Shown here piece by piece: positions 49,491 through 57,711 of a DNA stretch of 64,000 nt; within the stretch, counting starts at the first letter, position 1; each line of letters starts with the position of its first letter. The stretch is from positions 3,782,001 through 3,846,000 of the forward strand of contig NZ_AP022595.1 in assembly GCF_010731875.1 (NCBI RefSeq), written 5' to 3'. The notes beneath the pieces were generated by a model, which had not been told where the DNA came from, did not search any database, and worked only from the letters and a program-made list of their open reading frames with translations. Both the position numbers and the translations under genes were made by a program. The DNA comes from Mycolicibacterium sarraceniae. GTDB taxonomy: Bacteria > Actinomycetota > Actinomycetes > Mycobacteriales > Mycobacteriaceae.

Positions 49491-49907
49491 TCAGACGCTG
49501 GGTGAACCGCCACCGGGCCAGGGTGAACGGTGCCTGGATTCCAATTCGGCCAGTGCGCGGCGCAAGGCGTCCGCCTCATCGACTCCGACTCGTTCGACAA
49601 AGTGCACCAGCGCCGCCTGCCGTCCGCCGGAATCGGACGCCTGATCCAGGGCGTCGACCATCAGGCCCGCGACCAGTTCGTCGCGGCCGTGCACCGGTGC
49701 GTATTGATGGGCCCGGTCGTCACGGATCTGGGATACCAGGTTCTTGCGCGCAAGCCGCTGCAAAACCGTCATCACCGTGGTGTAGGCGAGATCGCGCTCG
49801 GTACAGAGGGTTTCATGGACCTGGCGAACCGTCAACGGTTCACCAGCGGCCCATAAGTGGTCCATCACCGCGCGTTCAAGTTCGCCGAGACGAGTCAACT
49901 TGACCAT
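49491..49907 (-). CDS. blaI: BlaI-type transcriptional repressor (Rv1846c-like)
   Basis: Winged-helix repressor of 138 residues of the BlaI/MecI (Penicillinase_R) family. The DNA-binding domain reads LGELERAVMDHLWAAGEPLTVRQVHETLCTERDLAYTTVMTVLQRLARKNLV over about 7-57. The C-terminal helices with LVAGLMVDALDQA form the dimer. In M. tuberculosis Rv1846c represses blaC, its own operon and the ATP synthase region. ATG 49907 lies next to a candidate BlaI operator at 49949. Divergently, about 190 bp away, is an iron-box-regulated gene; the gap carries both systems' control sites. Confidence 0.93.
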   Translation of the reverse strand: MVKLTRLGELERAVMDHLWAAGEPLTVRQVHETLCTERDLAYTTVMTVLQRLARKNLVSQIRDDRAHQYAPVHGRDELVAGLMVDALDQASDSGGRQAALVHFVERVGVDEADALRRALAELESRHRSPWPGGGSPSV

Positions 49908-49948
49908 TTCCGTTCATTCGGTAGCAGTCGAACAAGAATACTCCCGGT

Positions 49949-49965
49949 TACTACCGGTCGTCGTA
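49949..49965. promoter_or_regulatory. Candidate BlaI operator
   Basis: TACTACCGGTCGTCGTA carries TACTAC and GTCGTA half sites, an imperfect inverted repeat resembling the TACTACA/TGTAGTA boxes of BlaI repressors. It lies 42 bp upstream of the blaI start, where autoregulation would be expected. Confidence 0.4.
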
Positions 49966-50030
49966 TCCAGCTTTCCGGTAACCGCAGGACGGCGTCGCCC
50001 ACCGGTGTGCCAACTGTGACAGCATTCACA

Positions 50031-50088
50031 TTAGGCAATGCTAACCTTGCCTGGCTCATTATGGTTAGGCTCACCTAACCATAATGAG
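50031..50088. promoter_or_regulatory. Overlapping IdeR (iron) boxes with a 34-bp palindrome
   Basis: CTCATTATGGTTAGG (50055-50069) and CCTAACCATAATGAG (50074-50088) form a perfect 15-4-15 inverted repeat. The stretch TTAGGCTCACCTAA inside it matches 13 of 14 bases of the right part of the IdeR consensus TTAGGTTAGGCTAACCTAA. A weaker second box, TTAGGCAATGCTAACCTTG, lies at 50031-50049. The palindrome ends in the GAGGAGG ribosome-binding site of the gene at 50097. Confidence 0.8.
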
Positions 50089-50096
50089 GAGGTGCC

Positions 50097-50816
50097 GTGA
50101 CCACAGCCGTCGTTGATCCACTGATCGACGGAATGACCATCCGCCGCATGCTGCCCCTGCATGAATCCAGCGGCCGCTTGCGCGGCCTGAGCCCGGATTC
50201 CCCGCGGGTGCACGGAGTGGCGGTCATGGCCGATGTGTCACGGCGTCGATGGTGGGCACTCGACTCGGTGACGACATCGGGCCGGCTGGCGACCATGTTC
50301 GATGCTGCGGTCGACGAACTCGGTGACAGACGAGCCGTCGCCCAGCAGCTCGCCGGCACGTTCACGCACGCCGTGTTGGGCCGGGCAGTCACGTTGTTCG
50401 TGCTCGAGGGCCGGGTGTGGGACACCGGGCCTGGCAACCTCTGGATGCACGTCGACTCGGAGGGCACCATCGACTGGGCCGCGGTGGTGGACCCGACGCT
50501 TCGGGTGCTGCCGGACGATCCGGCAGTGACCGACGTAGTCCGGCTACCCAACGAACTCGCACTGGCGACCTGGACGGCGCACCGCTGCCACCGATCGTTG
50601 GAGCCGATATTCCAGTGCCTGCACGAGCTCAGCCGTCGCGCTCTGTCTACGGCGGCAATGTGGCAGATGGTCGGCTCGGCGGTGGTCATCACCGCGACGC
50701 AGGTTCCCATACTCACCGGCAGCGGTGAGGTGATCTGTATGCGCCGCGGGCAGCTGGTGCTCGACGCGCTGAGCGGGTTCGGCCTTCCGGTGCGGGCGAT
50801 GCGCCGGACGGGGTAG
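50097..50816 (+). CDS. Iron-regulated protein of unknown function (distant FhuF-like pattern)
   Basis: Protein of 239 residues starting at GTG 50097, 4 bp after GAGGAGG. No signal peptide or membrane helix. Segments such as ALSTAAMWQMVGSAVVITA and RAVAQQLAGTFTHAVLGRAVTLFVLEGRVWDTGPGNLWM, seen in parts, recall ferric-siderophore reductase (FhuF-like) proteins, but the C-terminal Cys-Cys-x10-Cys-x2-Cys iron-sulfur motif of FhuF is absent, so no redox role can be claimed. Two IdeR-type boxes overlap its promoter, so it should be induced when iron is scarce. It has no counterpart at this place in M. tuberculosis, where Rv1846c and Rv1847 are neighbours. Confidence 0.7.
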   Translation: MTTAVVDPLIDGMTIRRMLPLHESSGRLRGLSPDSPRVHGVAVMADVSRRRWWALDSVTTSGRLATMFDAAVDELGDRRAVAQQLAGTFTHAVLGRAVTLFVLEGRVWDTGPGNLWMHVDSEGTIDWAAVVDPTLRVLPDDPAVTDVVRLPNELALATWTAHRCHRSLEPIFQCLHELSRRALSTAAMWQMVGSAVVITATQVPILTGSGEVICMRRGQLVLDALSGFGLPVRAMRRTG

Positions 50817-50819
50817 GCC

Positions 50820-50848
50820 TTGCGGGTTAGGCAAGCCTTGCCTATGGT
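50820..50848 (+). promoter_or_regulatory. IdeR-controlled promoter of the small RNA
   Basis: A -35-like TTGCGG (50820-50825) and a -10-like TATGGT (50843-50848) are separated by exactly 17 bp. The spacer holds TTAGGCAAGCCTTGCCTAT (50827-50845), which contains a perfect 8-1-8 palindrome and matches the IdeR consensus at 12 of 19 positions. Binding would block RNA polymerase when iron is plentiful. Confidence 0.7.
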
Positions 50849-50854
50849 AATGCC

Positions 50855-50967
50855 AGAACGTCGAACACCACTAAAGACGAACGGACCGCGCCGGATGTCC
50901 TGAGGGCTGCAGTGACACCCCGGTCCGTGCTGAGGACGGGCCCCGCGGTTGATCCGCGGGGCCCGTC
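50855..50967 (+). ncRNA. mrsI: Probable MrsI small RNA (ncRv11846 position)
   Basis: A 190-bp gap between the iron-regulated gene and the Rv1847-like gene has an IdeR-type promoter, no ribosome-binding site or convincing frame, and a strong hairpin 110 nt downstream. The transcript, starting near 50855, can form an internal stem ACGGACCG (50881-50888) with CGGTCCGT (50921-50928), followed by the terminator stem. MrsI, the iron-sparing sRNA of mycobacteria, lies between Rv1846c and Rv1847 on this strand and is IdeR-controlled. Position, control and architecture agree. The exact ends and seed region are inferred. Confidence 0.72.
50935..50967 (+). terminator. Strong hairpin ending the small RNA
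   Basis: GACGGGCCCCGCGG and CCGCGGGGCCCGTC form a perfect 14-bp stem with the 5-nt loop TTGAT. No T-run follows, as is common for mycobacterial terminators. It ends 38 bp before the thioesterase start. Confidence 0.85.
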
Positions 50968-51005
50968 CCTCATCGTGGGCACCCGCCTGGTGTAGACACA
51001 GATGC

Positions 51006-51434
51006 GTGCAATCAGAGCAGTCACCGATCGAACAGATCGCCTTCTCCGCCCCGTTCGACAATGAGCTCGGCCTGGTGTTCACCGAACTCACCCCGGATGG
51101 CGCCAAGGCGCAGTTGGAAGTCCAGCCCAAGCTGCTGCAGCCGATGGGCATCGTGCACGGCGGAGTCTACTGCTCGATGATCGAATCGATGGCCAGCACG
51201 TCGGCTTTCGTCTGGCTGGCCGCCAACGGCGGCGGCAACGTCGTCGGCGTCAACAACAACACCGACTTCCTGCGGGCGATCTCCGGCGGAACCGTCTACG
51301 GCGTCACCGAACCGGTGCACCGCGGCCGTCGCCAGCAGCTGTGGCTGGTGACGATTCGCGACGATAAGGACCGGCTGATCGCCCGCGGCCAGGTGCGCCT
51401 GCAGAACCTCGAGCCTGAGCCGCCGCAGGGCTGA
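51006..51434 (+). CDS. Hotdog-fold acyl-CoA thioesterase-like protein (Rv1847-like)
   Basis: Protein of 142 residues of the PaaI/YbgC-like hotdog family, matching Rv1847. Core blocks are FDNELGLVFTELTPDGAKAQLEV, LLQPMGIVHGGVYCSMIESMASTSAF (hotdog helix with the HGG motif and catalytic Glu) and NNNTDFLRAISGGTVYGVTEPVHRGRRQQLW. It hydrolyses an acyl- or aromatic-CoA thioester of unknown identity. GTG 51006 starts a frame aligned with the family; there is little ribosome-binding site. It sits between the small RNA terminator and the urease operon (52 bp before ureA), so read-through past the hairpin may matter for its expression. Confidence 0.85.
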   Translation: MQSEQSPIEQIAFSAPFDNELGLVFTELTPDGAKAQLEVQPKLLQPMGIVHGGVYCSMIESMASTSAFVWLAANGGGNVVGVNNNTDFLRAISGGTVYGVTEPVHRGRRQQLWLVTIRDDKDRLIARGQVRLQNLEPEPPQG

Positions 51435-51486
51435 GGGCGCCCGGCCGACCTGCTGATCGCGTCCTGCCATGGCAGGATCGCGCTCT

Positions 51487-51789
51487 ATGCGACTCTCACC
51501 GCATGAAACCGACCGGCTCCTCATCTCCTATGCGGCCGAGCTCGCCCGCCGGCGGCAGGCGCGCCGGCTGACACTGAACCATCCCGAGGCGGTGGCGCTG
51601 ATCACCGACCACGTCCTGGAGGGCGCACGCGACGGTCGCACCGTGGCCGAGCTGATGGTCAGCGGCCGCGAGGTGCTCTCCCGCGACGACGTGATGGAGG
51701 GTGTGCCAGAGATGCTGCACGACGTGCAGGTCGAGGCCACCTTTCCCGACGGCACCAAATTGGTGACCGTCCATCACCCCATCCCGTGA
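51487..51789 (+). CDS. ureA: Urease subunit gamma
   Basis: Structural gamma subunit of nickel urease, 100 residues. It begins [24 protein letters not shown], followed by [28 protein letters not shown] and [27 protein letters not shown], which are family-wide. ATG 51487 is the conserved start; an in-frame ATG at 51469 would add six residues. It is the first gene of ureABCFGD, the order known from M. tuberculosis Rv1848-1853. Urease hydrolyses urea to ammonia and CO2, and could also use urea released by the upstream allantoicase-type pathway if that were active. Confidence 0.96.
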   Translation: MRLSPHETDRLLISYAAELARRRQARRLTLNHPEAVALITDHVLEGARDGRTVAELMVSGREVLSRDDVMEGVPEMLHDVQVEATFPDGTKLVTVHHPIP

Positions 51790-51820
51790 AGCCCCATCCC
51801 GTGATGTCTTGGAGGACATC

Positions 51821-52135
51821 ATGATTCCCGGCGAGGTCTTCCTCGGTGACGGCGATATCGAGATCAACGCCGGCGCCCAGCGTATCGAACTGGATATCGT
51901 CAACACGGGCGATCGGCCGGTGCAGGTCGGCAGCCACGTACACCTGCCGCAGGCCAACGCCGCGCTATCCTTCGACCGCGCCGCCGCCCACGGTCATCGG
52001 TTCGATATCCCAGCCGGCACCGCGGTGCGCTTCGAACCCGGTGTGGCGCAGCGGGTTCGCCTGGTGCCGCTGGGCGGTTCGCGCGAGGTGTACGGCCTGA
52101 GCCTGAACCCACCCGGAAGGCTGGATCCCGCATGA
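51821..52135 (+). CDS. ureB: Urease subunit beta
   Basis: Beta subunit of urease, 104 residues, beginning [20 protein letters not shown] at ATG 51821, with GGAGG six bases upstream; this decides the start against an upstream ATG at 51809. [22 protein letters not shown] and [17 protein letters not shown] are the conserved blocks that pack against the alpha subunit. The gap after ureA is 31 bp, and the stop overlaps ureC as ATGA. It is full length and unaltered, forming the (UreABC)3 core in the cytosol. Confidence 0.96.
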   Translation: MIPGEVFLGDGDIEINAGAQRIELDIVNTGDRPVQVGSHVHLPQANAALSFDRAAAHGHRFDIPAGTAVRFEPGVAQRVRLVPLGGSREVYGLSLNPPGRLDPA

Positions 52136-53853
52136 CCGAGCTGTCCCGCGCCCGTTACGCCGCGCTGTTCGGGCCCACCACCGGTGACCGGATCCGGCTG
52201 GCCGACACCGACCTGATCGTCGAGATCACCGAGGACCGCAGCGGCGGGCCAGAATTGGCCGGCGACGAGGCGCTATTCGGCGGCGGCAAGGTGCTGCGTG
52301 AATCGATGGGCCAGGGTCGGGCAACCCGGGCCGACGGCGCACCCGACACCGTGATAACCGGGGCGGTGATCATCGACTACTGGGGAATCATCAAGGCGGA
52401 CATCGGTATTCGCGACGGCCGGGTCGTCGGAATCGGTAAGGCCGGAAACCCTGACATCATGTCGGGTGTCCACCCCGATCTGGTGGTCGGCCCATCGACG
52501 GAGATCATTGCCGGTAACGGCCGCATCGTCACCGCAGGCGCCATCGACTGTCATGTGCACCTGATCTGTCCGCAGATCATGGAAGAGGCGATCGGTGGCG
52601 GCATCACCACGATCATTGCTGGCGGTACCGGACCTGCCGAGGGTAGCAAGGCCACCACGGTGACACCGGGCGGCTGGCATCTGGCCCGGATACTCGAAGC
52701 GCTGGACCACTGGCCGCTCAACATCGCTCTGCTGGGCAAAGGTAATACGGTCAACCATGAGGCGATGTGGGAGCAGTTGCGTTCCGGTGCAGCGGGTTTC
52801 AAGTTGCACGAGGATTGGGGGACCACCCCCGCGGCGATCGACGCCGCCCTGACGGTCGCCGAGGCTGCTGGGGTGCAGGTCAACATCCACACCGACACCC
52901 TCAACGAGATGGGCTTCGTCGAAAACACTCTGGCGGCGATCAAGGGCCGCGCCATCCACGCCTATCACACCGAGGGGGCGGGCGGCGGGCACGCACCCGA
53001 CATCATCACTGTCGCCGCCGAGTCGAATGTGCTGCCTAGTTCGACCAACCCGACCCGGCCGCACACCGTGAACACCCTCGACGAGCACCTCGACATGCTG
53101 ATGGTCTGCCATCACCTCAATTCGAGCGTGCCCGAGGATCTGGCCTTCGCCGAGAGCCGCATCCGGCCCTCGACAATCGCCGCCGAAGATCTGCTGCACG
53201 ATATCGGCGCGATCTCGATGATCGGCAGCGACGCCCAGGCCATGGGTCGCATCGGCGAGGTCGTGTTGCGGACATGGCAGACCGCACACGTGATGAAGCG
53301 CCGCCGGGGAGCGTTGGCCGGAGATGGTGCGGCGGACAACTATCGGGTGCGCCGCTACATCGCCAAGTACACGATCTGCCCGGCTGTGGCCCACGGACTG
53401 GATCACGAAATCGGTTCGGTCGAAGTCGGCAAGCTGGCCGATTTGGTGTTGTGGGAGCCGGCGTTCTTCGGGGTGCGCCCGCACGCGGTGATCAAGGGCG
53501 GCATGATCGCCTGGGCGGCGATGGGCGACGCCAACGCCTCGATCCCAACCCCGCAGCCGGTGCTACCGCGACCGATGTTCGGGGCCGCACCAGCCGCGGC
53601 GGCCGCCACCTCACTGCATTTCGTCGCCCCGCAGGCCATCGAGGACGGGCTGGCCGACAGGCTTGCCGTCAACCGCCGCCTGGCCGCGGTGGGCAATGTG
53701 CGCGCGATCGGCAAGGCGCAGATGCCCCTCAACGACGCCCAACCCCGCATCGAGGTCGATCCCGACACCTTCACCGTGCGGATCGACGGGGAGGTCTGGG
53801 CCGAACAACCCGCCACCGAACTTCCCATGGCACAGCGCTACTTCCTGTTCTGA
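52132..53853 (+). CDS. ureC: Urease subunit alpha (catalytic)
   Basis: Catalytic subunit of 573 residues with the dinuclear nickel site. Ligands by comparison with the Klebsiella enzyme (offset +7) are His141 and His143 in CHVHLICPQ, carbamylated Lys224 in GFKLHEDWG, His253, His279 in [15 protein letters not shown], and Asp367 in GSDAQAMGR. Flap residues Cys326 and His327 are in MVCHHLN. All are present, so activity is expected once UreFGD insert nickel. ATG 52132 overlaps ureB and the stop overlaps ureF (TGATG). The gene is intact and uniform with the surrounding operon. Confidence 0.97.
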   Translation: MTELSRARYAALFGPTTGDRIRLADTDLIVEITEDRSGGPELAGDEALFGGGKVLRESMGQGRATRADGAPDTVITGAVIIDYWGIIKADIGIRDGRVVGIGKAGNPDIMSGVHPDLVVGPSTEIIAGNGRIVTAGAIDCHVHLICPQIMEEAIGGGITTIIAGGTGPAEGSKATTVTPGGWHLARILEALDHWPLNIALLGKGNTVNHEAMWEQLRSGAAGFKLHEDWGTTPAAIDAALTVAEAAGVQVNIHTDTLNEMGFVENTLAAIKGRAIHAYHTEGAGGGHAPDIITVAAESNVLPSSTNPTRPHTVNTLDEHLDMLMVCHHLNSSVPEDLAFAESRIRPSTIAAEDLLHDIGAISMIGSDAQAMGRIGEVVLRTWQTAHVMKRRRGALAGDGAADNYRVRRYIAKYTICPAVAHGLDHEIGSVEVGKLADLVLWEPAFFGVRPHAVIKGGMIAWAAMGDANASIPTPQPVLPRPMFGAAPAAAAATSLHFVAPQAIEDGLADRLAVNRRLAAVGNVRAIGKAQMPLNDAQPRIEVDPDTFTVRIDGEVWAEQPATELPMAQRYFLF

Positions 53854-54488
53854 TGGCCTCCCTTTCCACGCTGCTAGCCCTTGCCGACTCGCGATTGCCG
53901 ACCGGTGGCCATGTGCACTCGGGCGGTGTCGAGGAGGCGATCACCAGCAGGCTGGTGGTCGACATCACCACGCTGGAGGCCTACCTGCGCCGTCGGATCC
54001 GCACCAGCGGCCTGGTGACGGCATCCGTCGCGGCCGCCATGCACCGTGGGGAGCTGACAGCAACCGCCGCCGACGCCGAAACCGATGCCCGCACACCGGC
54101 TCCGGCGGCCCGGCAGGCCTCCCGAGCGCAGGGTCGTGGGCTGCTGCGGCTGGCCCGCCGGGTCTGGCCTAGTACTGAATGGGATGCCCTCGGCCCGCGG
54201 CCGCATCTAGCCGTGACGGCCGGCCGGGTTGGCGCGGCCAGCGGACTGACGCACCAGCAGACCGCGCTGTCGGTGGTGTACACCACGATGACCGGCACCG
54301 CGACCGCCGCGCAGCGGCTTCTGGCATTGGATCCCGCGGATGTCGCGGTGCTGACCTTCGGATTGGCTGAGCTGTGCGAGCAAACCGCCGAGCGTGCGGT
54401 CACCGCACTGGCTGACTTGTCCGACCCACTGCTCGATGAGCTGGCGCAGCAGCACGCACAACGAGAACGTCCCCTGTTCGTCTCCTGA
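53853..54488 (+). CDS. ureF: Urease accessory protein UreF
   Basis: Nickel-insertion chaperone of 211 residues, all-helical, forming the complex with UreG and UreD. It begins [30 protein letters not shown], a family-wide start, and ends in the usual helix before [12 protein letters not shown] 53853 overlaps the ureC stop; an upstream extension of the same frame is only the antisense-like shadow of ureC. UreF gates GTP hydrolysis by UreG. Sequence is more variable than the structural subunits, as usual. Ten bases separate it from ureG. Confidence 0.93.
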   Translation: MASLSTLLALADSRLPTGGHVHSGGVEEAITSRLVVDITTLEAYLRRRIRTSGLVTASVAAAMHRGELTATAADAETDARTPAPAARQASRAQGRGLLRLARRVWPSTEWDALGPRPHLAVTAGRVGAASGLTHQQTALSVVYTTMTGTATAAQRLLALDPADVAVLTFGLAELCEQTAERAVTALADLSDPLLDELAQQHAQRERPLFVS

Positions 54489-54498
54489 AAGAGCCTGT

Positions 54499-55179
54499 AT
54501 GCCTCCACATTTCATTGAAGGTCAGCCGCACGCGCATCACGAACGGCCCAAGCGGGTCCGTCAATCGGGTGAGCCGCTGCGCATCGGAATCGGCGGGCCG
54601 GTCGGCTCGGGCAAGACGGCGTTGGTGGCCGCGCTGTGCCGTCAGCTGCGCGATGACCTGTCCCTGGCGGTGTTGACCAACGATATCTACACCACCGAGG
54701 ACGCCGATTTCCTGCGCCGCCACGCGGTGTTACCGGACGACCGGATCGCCGCCGTTCAGACCGGCGGCTGCCCGCATACCGCGATCCGCGACGACATCAC
54801 TGCCAATCTCGATGCGATCGACGACCTCATCGCCGGTCACCCGCAGCTGGACCTGATCCTCGTCGAGTCCGGTGGGGACAACCTGACCGCGACGTTCTCC
54901 TCAGGTCTGGTGGATGTGCAGATCTTCGTCGTCGACGTGGCCGGCGGAGACAAGGTGCCGCGTAAGGGCGGCCCGGGGGTGACGTTCTCGGACCTGTTGG
55001 TGGTCAACAAGACCGACCTGGCCCCCTTGGTCGGCGCCGATCTGGAGGTGATGCGCCGCGATGCCGCCAAGGTGCGTGAAGGCCGCCCGACGGTTCTGAT
55101 CTCGCTGACTGAGGATCCGGCCGCGTCCGCGGTGCTGGCGTGGGTGCGCGAGCAGCTGATCGTCCACCAGCCGGCTTGA
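54499..55179 (+). CDS. ureG: Urease accessory GTPase UreG
   Basis: SIMIBI-class GTPase of 226 residues that delivers nickel to urease. P-loop [20 protein letters not shown] at about 33-50; the nickel-binding Cys-Pro-His is in [14 protein letters not shown]; further motifs are [29 protein letters not shown] and [10 protein letters not shown]. The N-terminus has a His-rich stretch (PHAHHERPK) that may hold nickel. The start is ATG 54499; upstream ATG codons overlap ureF and lack conservation. It is followed 6 bp later by ureD. Confidence 0.96.
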   Translation: MPPHFIEGQPHAHHERPKRVRQSGEPLRIGIGGPVGSGKTALVAALCRQLRDDLSLAVLTNDIYTTEDADFLRRHAVLPDDRIAAVQTGGCPHTAIRDDITANLDAIDDLIAGHPQLDLILVESGGDNLTATFSSGLVDVQIFVVDVAGGDKVPRKGGPGVTFSDLLVVNKTDLAPLVGADLEVMRRDAAKVREGRPTVLISLTEDPAASAVLAWVREQLIVHQPA

Positions 55180-55185
55180 GCCGCA

Positions 55186-55812
55186 ATGCATTCCGACGTC
55201 CTCGTGGTGGCCCAGCCTGGGCGGCTGCCTCGCATCGAGTGCCGCGGCGGCCTGGCGGCGCGGCATACCGAACCCGACACCGTGCACCTGGTGTCGGCGG
55301 CGGCGACACCCCTGGGCGGGGACACCATCTCGATCCGGGTGATCGTGGAACCCGATGCGCGACTGCGCCTTCGCAGCGCCGCGGCCACGATGGCACTGCC
55401 CGGCGCGACGACCACGCAGTCGCGGGCGTGCTGGCACATCGAGACCGCCGGTGAGCTCGACCTCGATCCCGAGCCGACGATCGTCGCTGCCGACGCCCAC
55501 CACCTCAGTGTGCTGACGATATGGGCCGCCGGCACCTCGCGGCTGCGGATCCGGGAACGAGTACAGATCGGCAGAACCGGTGAGCGTGAGGGCTTTTGGA
55601 GCGGTGCCATGCACGCTGACGTGGGCGGCACGCCGCTGCTTCGGCATCGGGTGGAGCTGGGCGCAGGCGGCGTGGCCGATGATGCACTGGGCGCCCCGCT
55701 GGCCTGCGTGAGCGAGCTGCGATACCCCGAGCCGGCTGAGGATGCCGCAGGCGTCACGCTGGCCCTGGCCGCCGGCGGGAGTCTCTCGACCTGGCAGGGC
55801 GCGCGGCTCTAG
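55186..55812 (+). CDS. ureD: Urease accessory protein UreD
   Basis: Last gene of the urease operon, 208 residues. UreD (UreH) is the scaffold that binds apo-urease and recruits UreF and UreG; it is beta-helical. Mycobacterial UreD is this short form. Segments such as TPLGGDTISIRVIVEPDARLRLRSAAATMALPG and WIAAG-like TIWAAGTSRLRIRERV, with ERGFWSG-like EGFWSGAMHADVGGTPLLRHRVELG, fit the family. ATG 55186 lies 6 bp after ureG. Its 3' end overlaps the convergent kinase gene by 4 bp, so the operon ends here. Confidence 0.93.
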   Translation: MHSDVLVVAQPGRLPRIECRGGLAARHTEPDTVHLVSAAATPLGGDTISIRVIVEPDARLRLRSAAATMALPGATTTQSRACWHIETAGELDLDPEPTIVAADAHHLSVLTIWAAGTSRLRIRERVQIGRTGEREGFWSGAMHADVGGTPLLRHRVELGAGGVADDALGAPLACVSELRYPEPAEDAAGVTLALAAGGSLSTWQGARL

Positions 55813-57179
55813 TCGCGCGAACCGGCGAGGGTGAGCACCAGCCGGGCACCGCCGAGCGGACTGGCGTGCAACGAGGCTGTGCCACCGTGTAATTCGGCCT
55901 GCTGGGCCACCAGAGCCAGACCGAGACCCGATCCGGATCGCGATGCGGTAGAGCCACGGGAGAACCGTGCGAACACCGCGGCGCGCTCCTCTTCGGGCAC
56001 CCCGCTGCCGTTGTCATCGATCGTGATCTGCACGCCGTCGGCGGAACTGAACACCGACAGCTGCACTTCGGTGGCGGCACCGTGTTTGACGGCGTTGGCG
56101 ATCGCGTTGTCGATGACCAGCCGCAACCCGACGGGTAGGCCGACCATGAGGACCGCGGGGGAGGGTACCAGCGAAACCTTGAGATCGCGGTAGATGCGTT
56201 CGGCATCGTGCGCGGCCCGGTCCAGCAGTTCGGTGATATCGAAGGGCACGAAATCGTCGGCGGTGGTCAACTCACCCTGGGCGAGACGTTCCAGTGCGGT
56301 CAGGGTCGCCTCAATGCGGCTCTGCGTGCGGATGACGTCGCCGATCACCTCGGTGCGCTGTTCAGGCCCGAGATCCAAGGTGGAGAGCACCTCGAGGTTG
56401 GTGCGCATGGCCGTCAGGGGAGTCCGCAGCTCGTGGGAGGCGACGGCGGCAAAATCACGGGCCGACTCCAGCGCGGCCTTGGTGCGGGCCTGCTCGTCGC
56501 CGATCCGGGCCAGCATGCCTTCGACTGCCTCGGCGATCTCCACCGCTTCCTTGACGCCGCGCACCTGCACCTCGTCGGGATTCGACTGGGCGTTGATGGC
56601 GCGGGCTTGCTGGGCCAGCAGCCGGAACGGGTTGATCATGATCAGTGAGATCAACCAGCCGATCACCACCGTGCCCGCGATCACGCCGGCGCAGATCAGC
56701 AGGACCCGCAGATGCAATTCGGCGATCCGGCGCTCGGTTTCGGCTAGCGGCGCACCCAGCGCGATCGTGGCCCCGCCGACCGAGAACGTGCGCACCCGGT
56801 ATTCGACGCCATCGATGGTCGTGTTGGCGTAGCCGTCGCCGAGGGCGGGCAGCACCACCTCGGCGGGCACGGACATGGCCATGGCACCAACCCGGATGGT
56901 GCGCACCAGGCTCCCGTCCGGGGTGGGCGTACCGACCCCGCTGGGTCCTGCCGTCGTCAGTACCGAGCTCACGTCGCCCAAGCTGCTGACCGAGTCCAGT
57001 CGCCGGTCGAGCTGGCTGTACTGGTCATGGGTGACGCCTATCCACACCCAGGTGCCCAACGTCAGCACCAGGATCACCACGGACAACGCAGCGACGATGA
57101 CGATGGTGCGCAACGAGAGCATGCGGGTAGGCAGCCGTTGCAGCACGCGGTAGACGATCTCATCGGGCTTCACGACCAC
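55809..57179 (-). CDS. Orphan PrrB-like sensor histidine kinase
   Basis: Membrane kinase of 456 residues. Helix 1 is at about 20-48 and helix 2 at about 160-185 (LLICAGVIAGTVVIGWLISLI), around an extracytoplasmic sensor domain; a HAMP domain follows. HisKA has ASHELRTPLTAMRTNLEVLSTLDL with the phospho-accepting His. The ATPase has NAIANAVKH, DDNGSGVPEE and GSGLGLALVAQQAELHGG. From about 230 on it closely resembles PrrB (Rv0902c), as I recall that sequence. PrrB normally sits next to prrA, but no response regulator is encoded here; the neighbours are ureD and a hemophore-like gene. It may signal through a remote PrrA-type regulator. Confidence 0.85.
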   Translation of the reverse strand: MVVKPDEIVYRVLQRLPTRMLSLRTIVIVAALSVVILVLTLGTWVWIGVTHDQYSQLDRRLDSVSSLGDVSSVLTTAGPSGVGTPTPDGSLVRTIRVGAMAMSVPAEVVLPALGDGYANTTIDGVEYRVRTFSVGGATIALGAPLAETERRIAELHLRVLLICAGVIAGTVVIGWLISLIMINPFRLLAQQARAINAQSNPDEVQVRGVKEAVEIAEAVEGMLARIGDEQARTKAALESARDFAAVASHELRTPLTAMRTNLEVLSTLDLGPEQRTEVIGDVIRTQSRIEATLTALERLAQGELTTADDFVPFDITELLDRAAHDAERIYRDLKVSLVPSPAVLMVGLPVGLRLVIDNAIANAVKHGAATEVQLSVFSSADGVQITIDDNGSGVPEEERAAVFARFSRGSTASRSGSGLGLALVAQQAELHGGTASLHASPLGGARLVLTLAGSRD

Positions 57180-57234
57180 GCCGACAACCTTAGGATGCCC
57201 CGGCGATACGACGCCGGGCCACGCCGAGAGCGGG

Positions 57235-57600
57235 TTAGACCACGCCAGGCGCGATGGGCCGCGGGATCAAGCCACAGCGAGCCCGGAAGTCGGTCGCCGG
57301 CTGGCGGACGCCCTCCAGCTCGGCGCGCACCTGCGGGTTGGCATCCAGGTACTGCTGGGTCTGGGTTTTGACCTGCGACTTGGGCAGCCCCTGCAGGCCG
57401 GTGAAGAACGCGTTCACGTCCGGATGCGTCCACAGGTAGGTCGACATCGCGGCCGACACCCCGGCCATCACGCCGGTCATGTCCGCGGTGGTGCAGTTGG
57501 GTGGCGGGTCGGCGGCAGCGGGCCCGGCCACGCTGAGCAAAACCGCACCGGCGCCAAGCGCTGCCGCGGCTGCGCGTCGCACAGAACGATTGGATGTCAT
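57235..57600 (-). CDS. Hemophore-type secreted haem-binding protein (Rv0203-like)
   Basis: Secreted protein of 121 residues from ATG 57600, which follows AAGGGGG. The signal peptide RRAAAAALGAGAVLLSVAGPAAA is cleaved before DPPPNCTTADM. The mature domain carries DMTGVMAGVSAAMSTYLWTHPDVNAFFTGLQGLPK and ends near DFRARCGLI, so two Cys can form a disulfide. The pattern matches the mycobacterial hemophore family of Rv0203, which binds haem through Tyr, His and His residues and passes it to MmpL-type transporters. No IdeR box was noticed upstream. It lies between the kinase and ndh on the same strand as both. Confidence 0.75.
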   Translation of the reverse strand: MTSNRSVRRAAAAALGAGAVLLSVAGPAAADPPPNCTTADMTGVMAGVSAAMSTYLWTHPDVNAFFTGLQGLPKSQVKTQTQQYLDANPQVRAELEGVRQPATDFRARCGLIPRPIAPGVV

Positions 57601-57711
57601 CGGGCCCCCTTGTAGTGAGACTGTCATCGCTGATCATGCTAGGGCAGTAGGTGCGTGAACACCGTCATTTCCGCGCCGCTCACCGGCGATTCCCAGCCGG
57701 AATAGCCTGGG

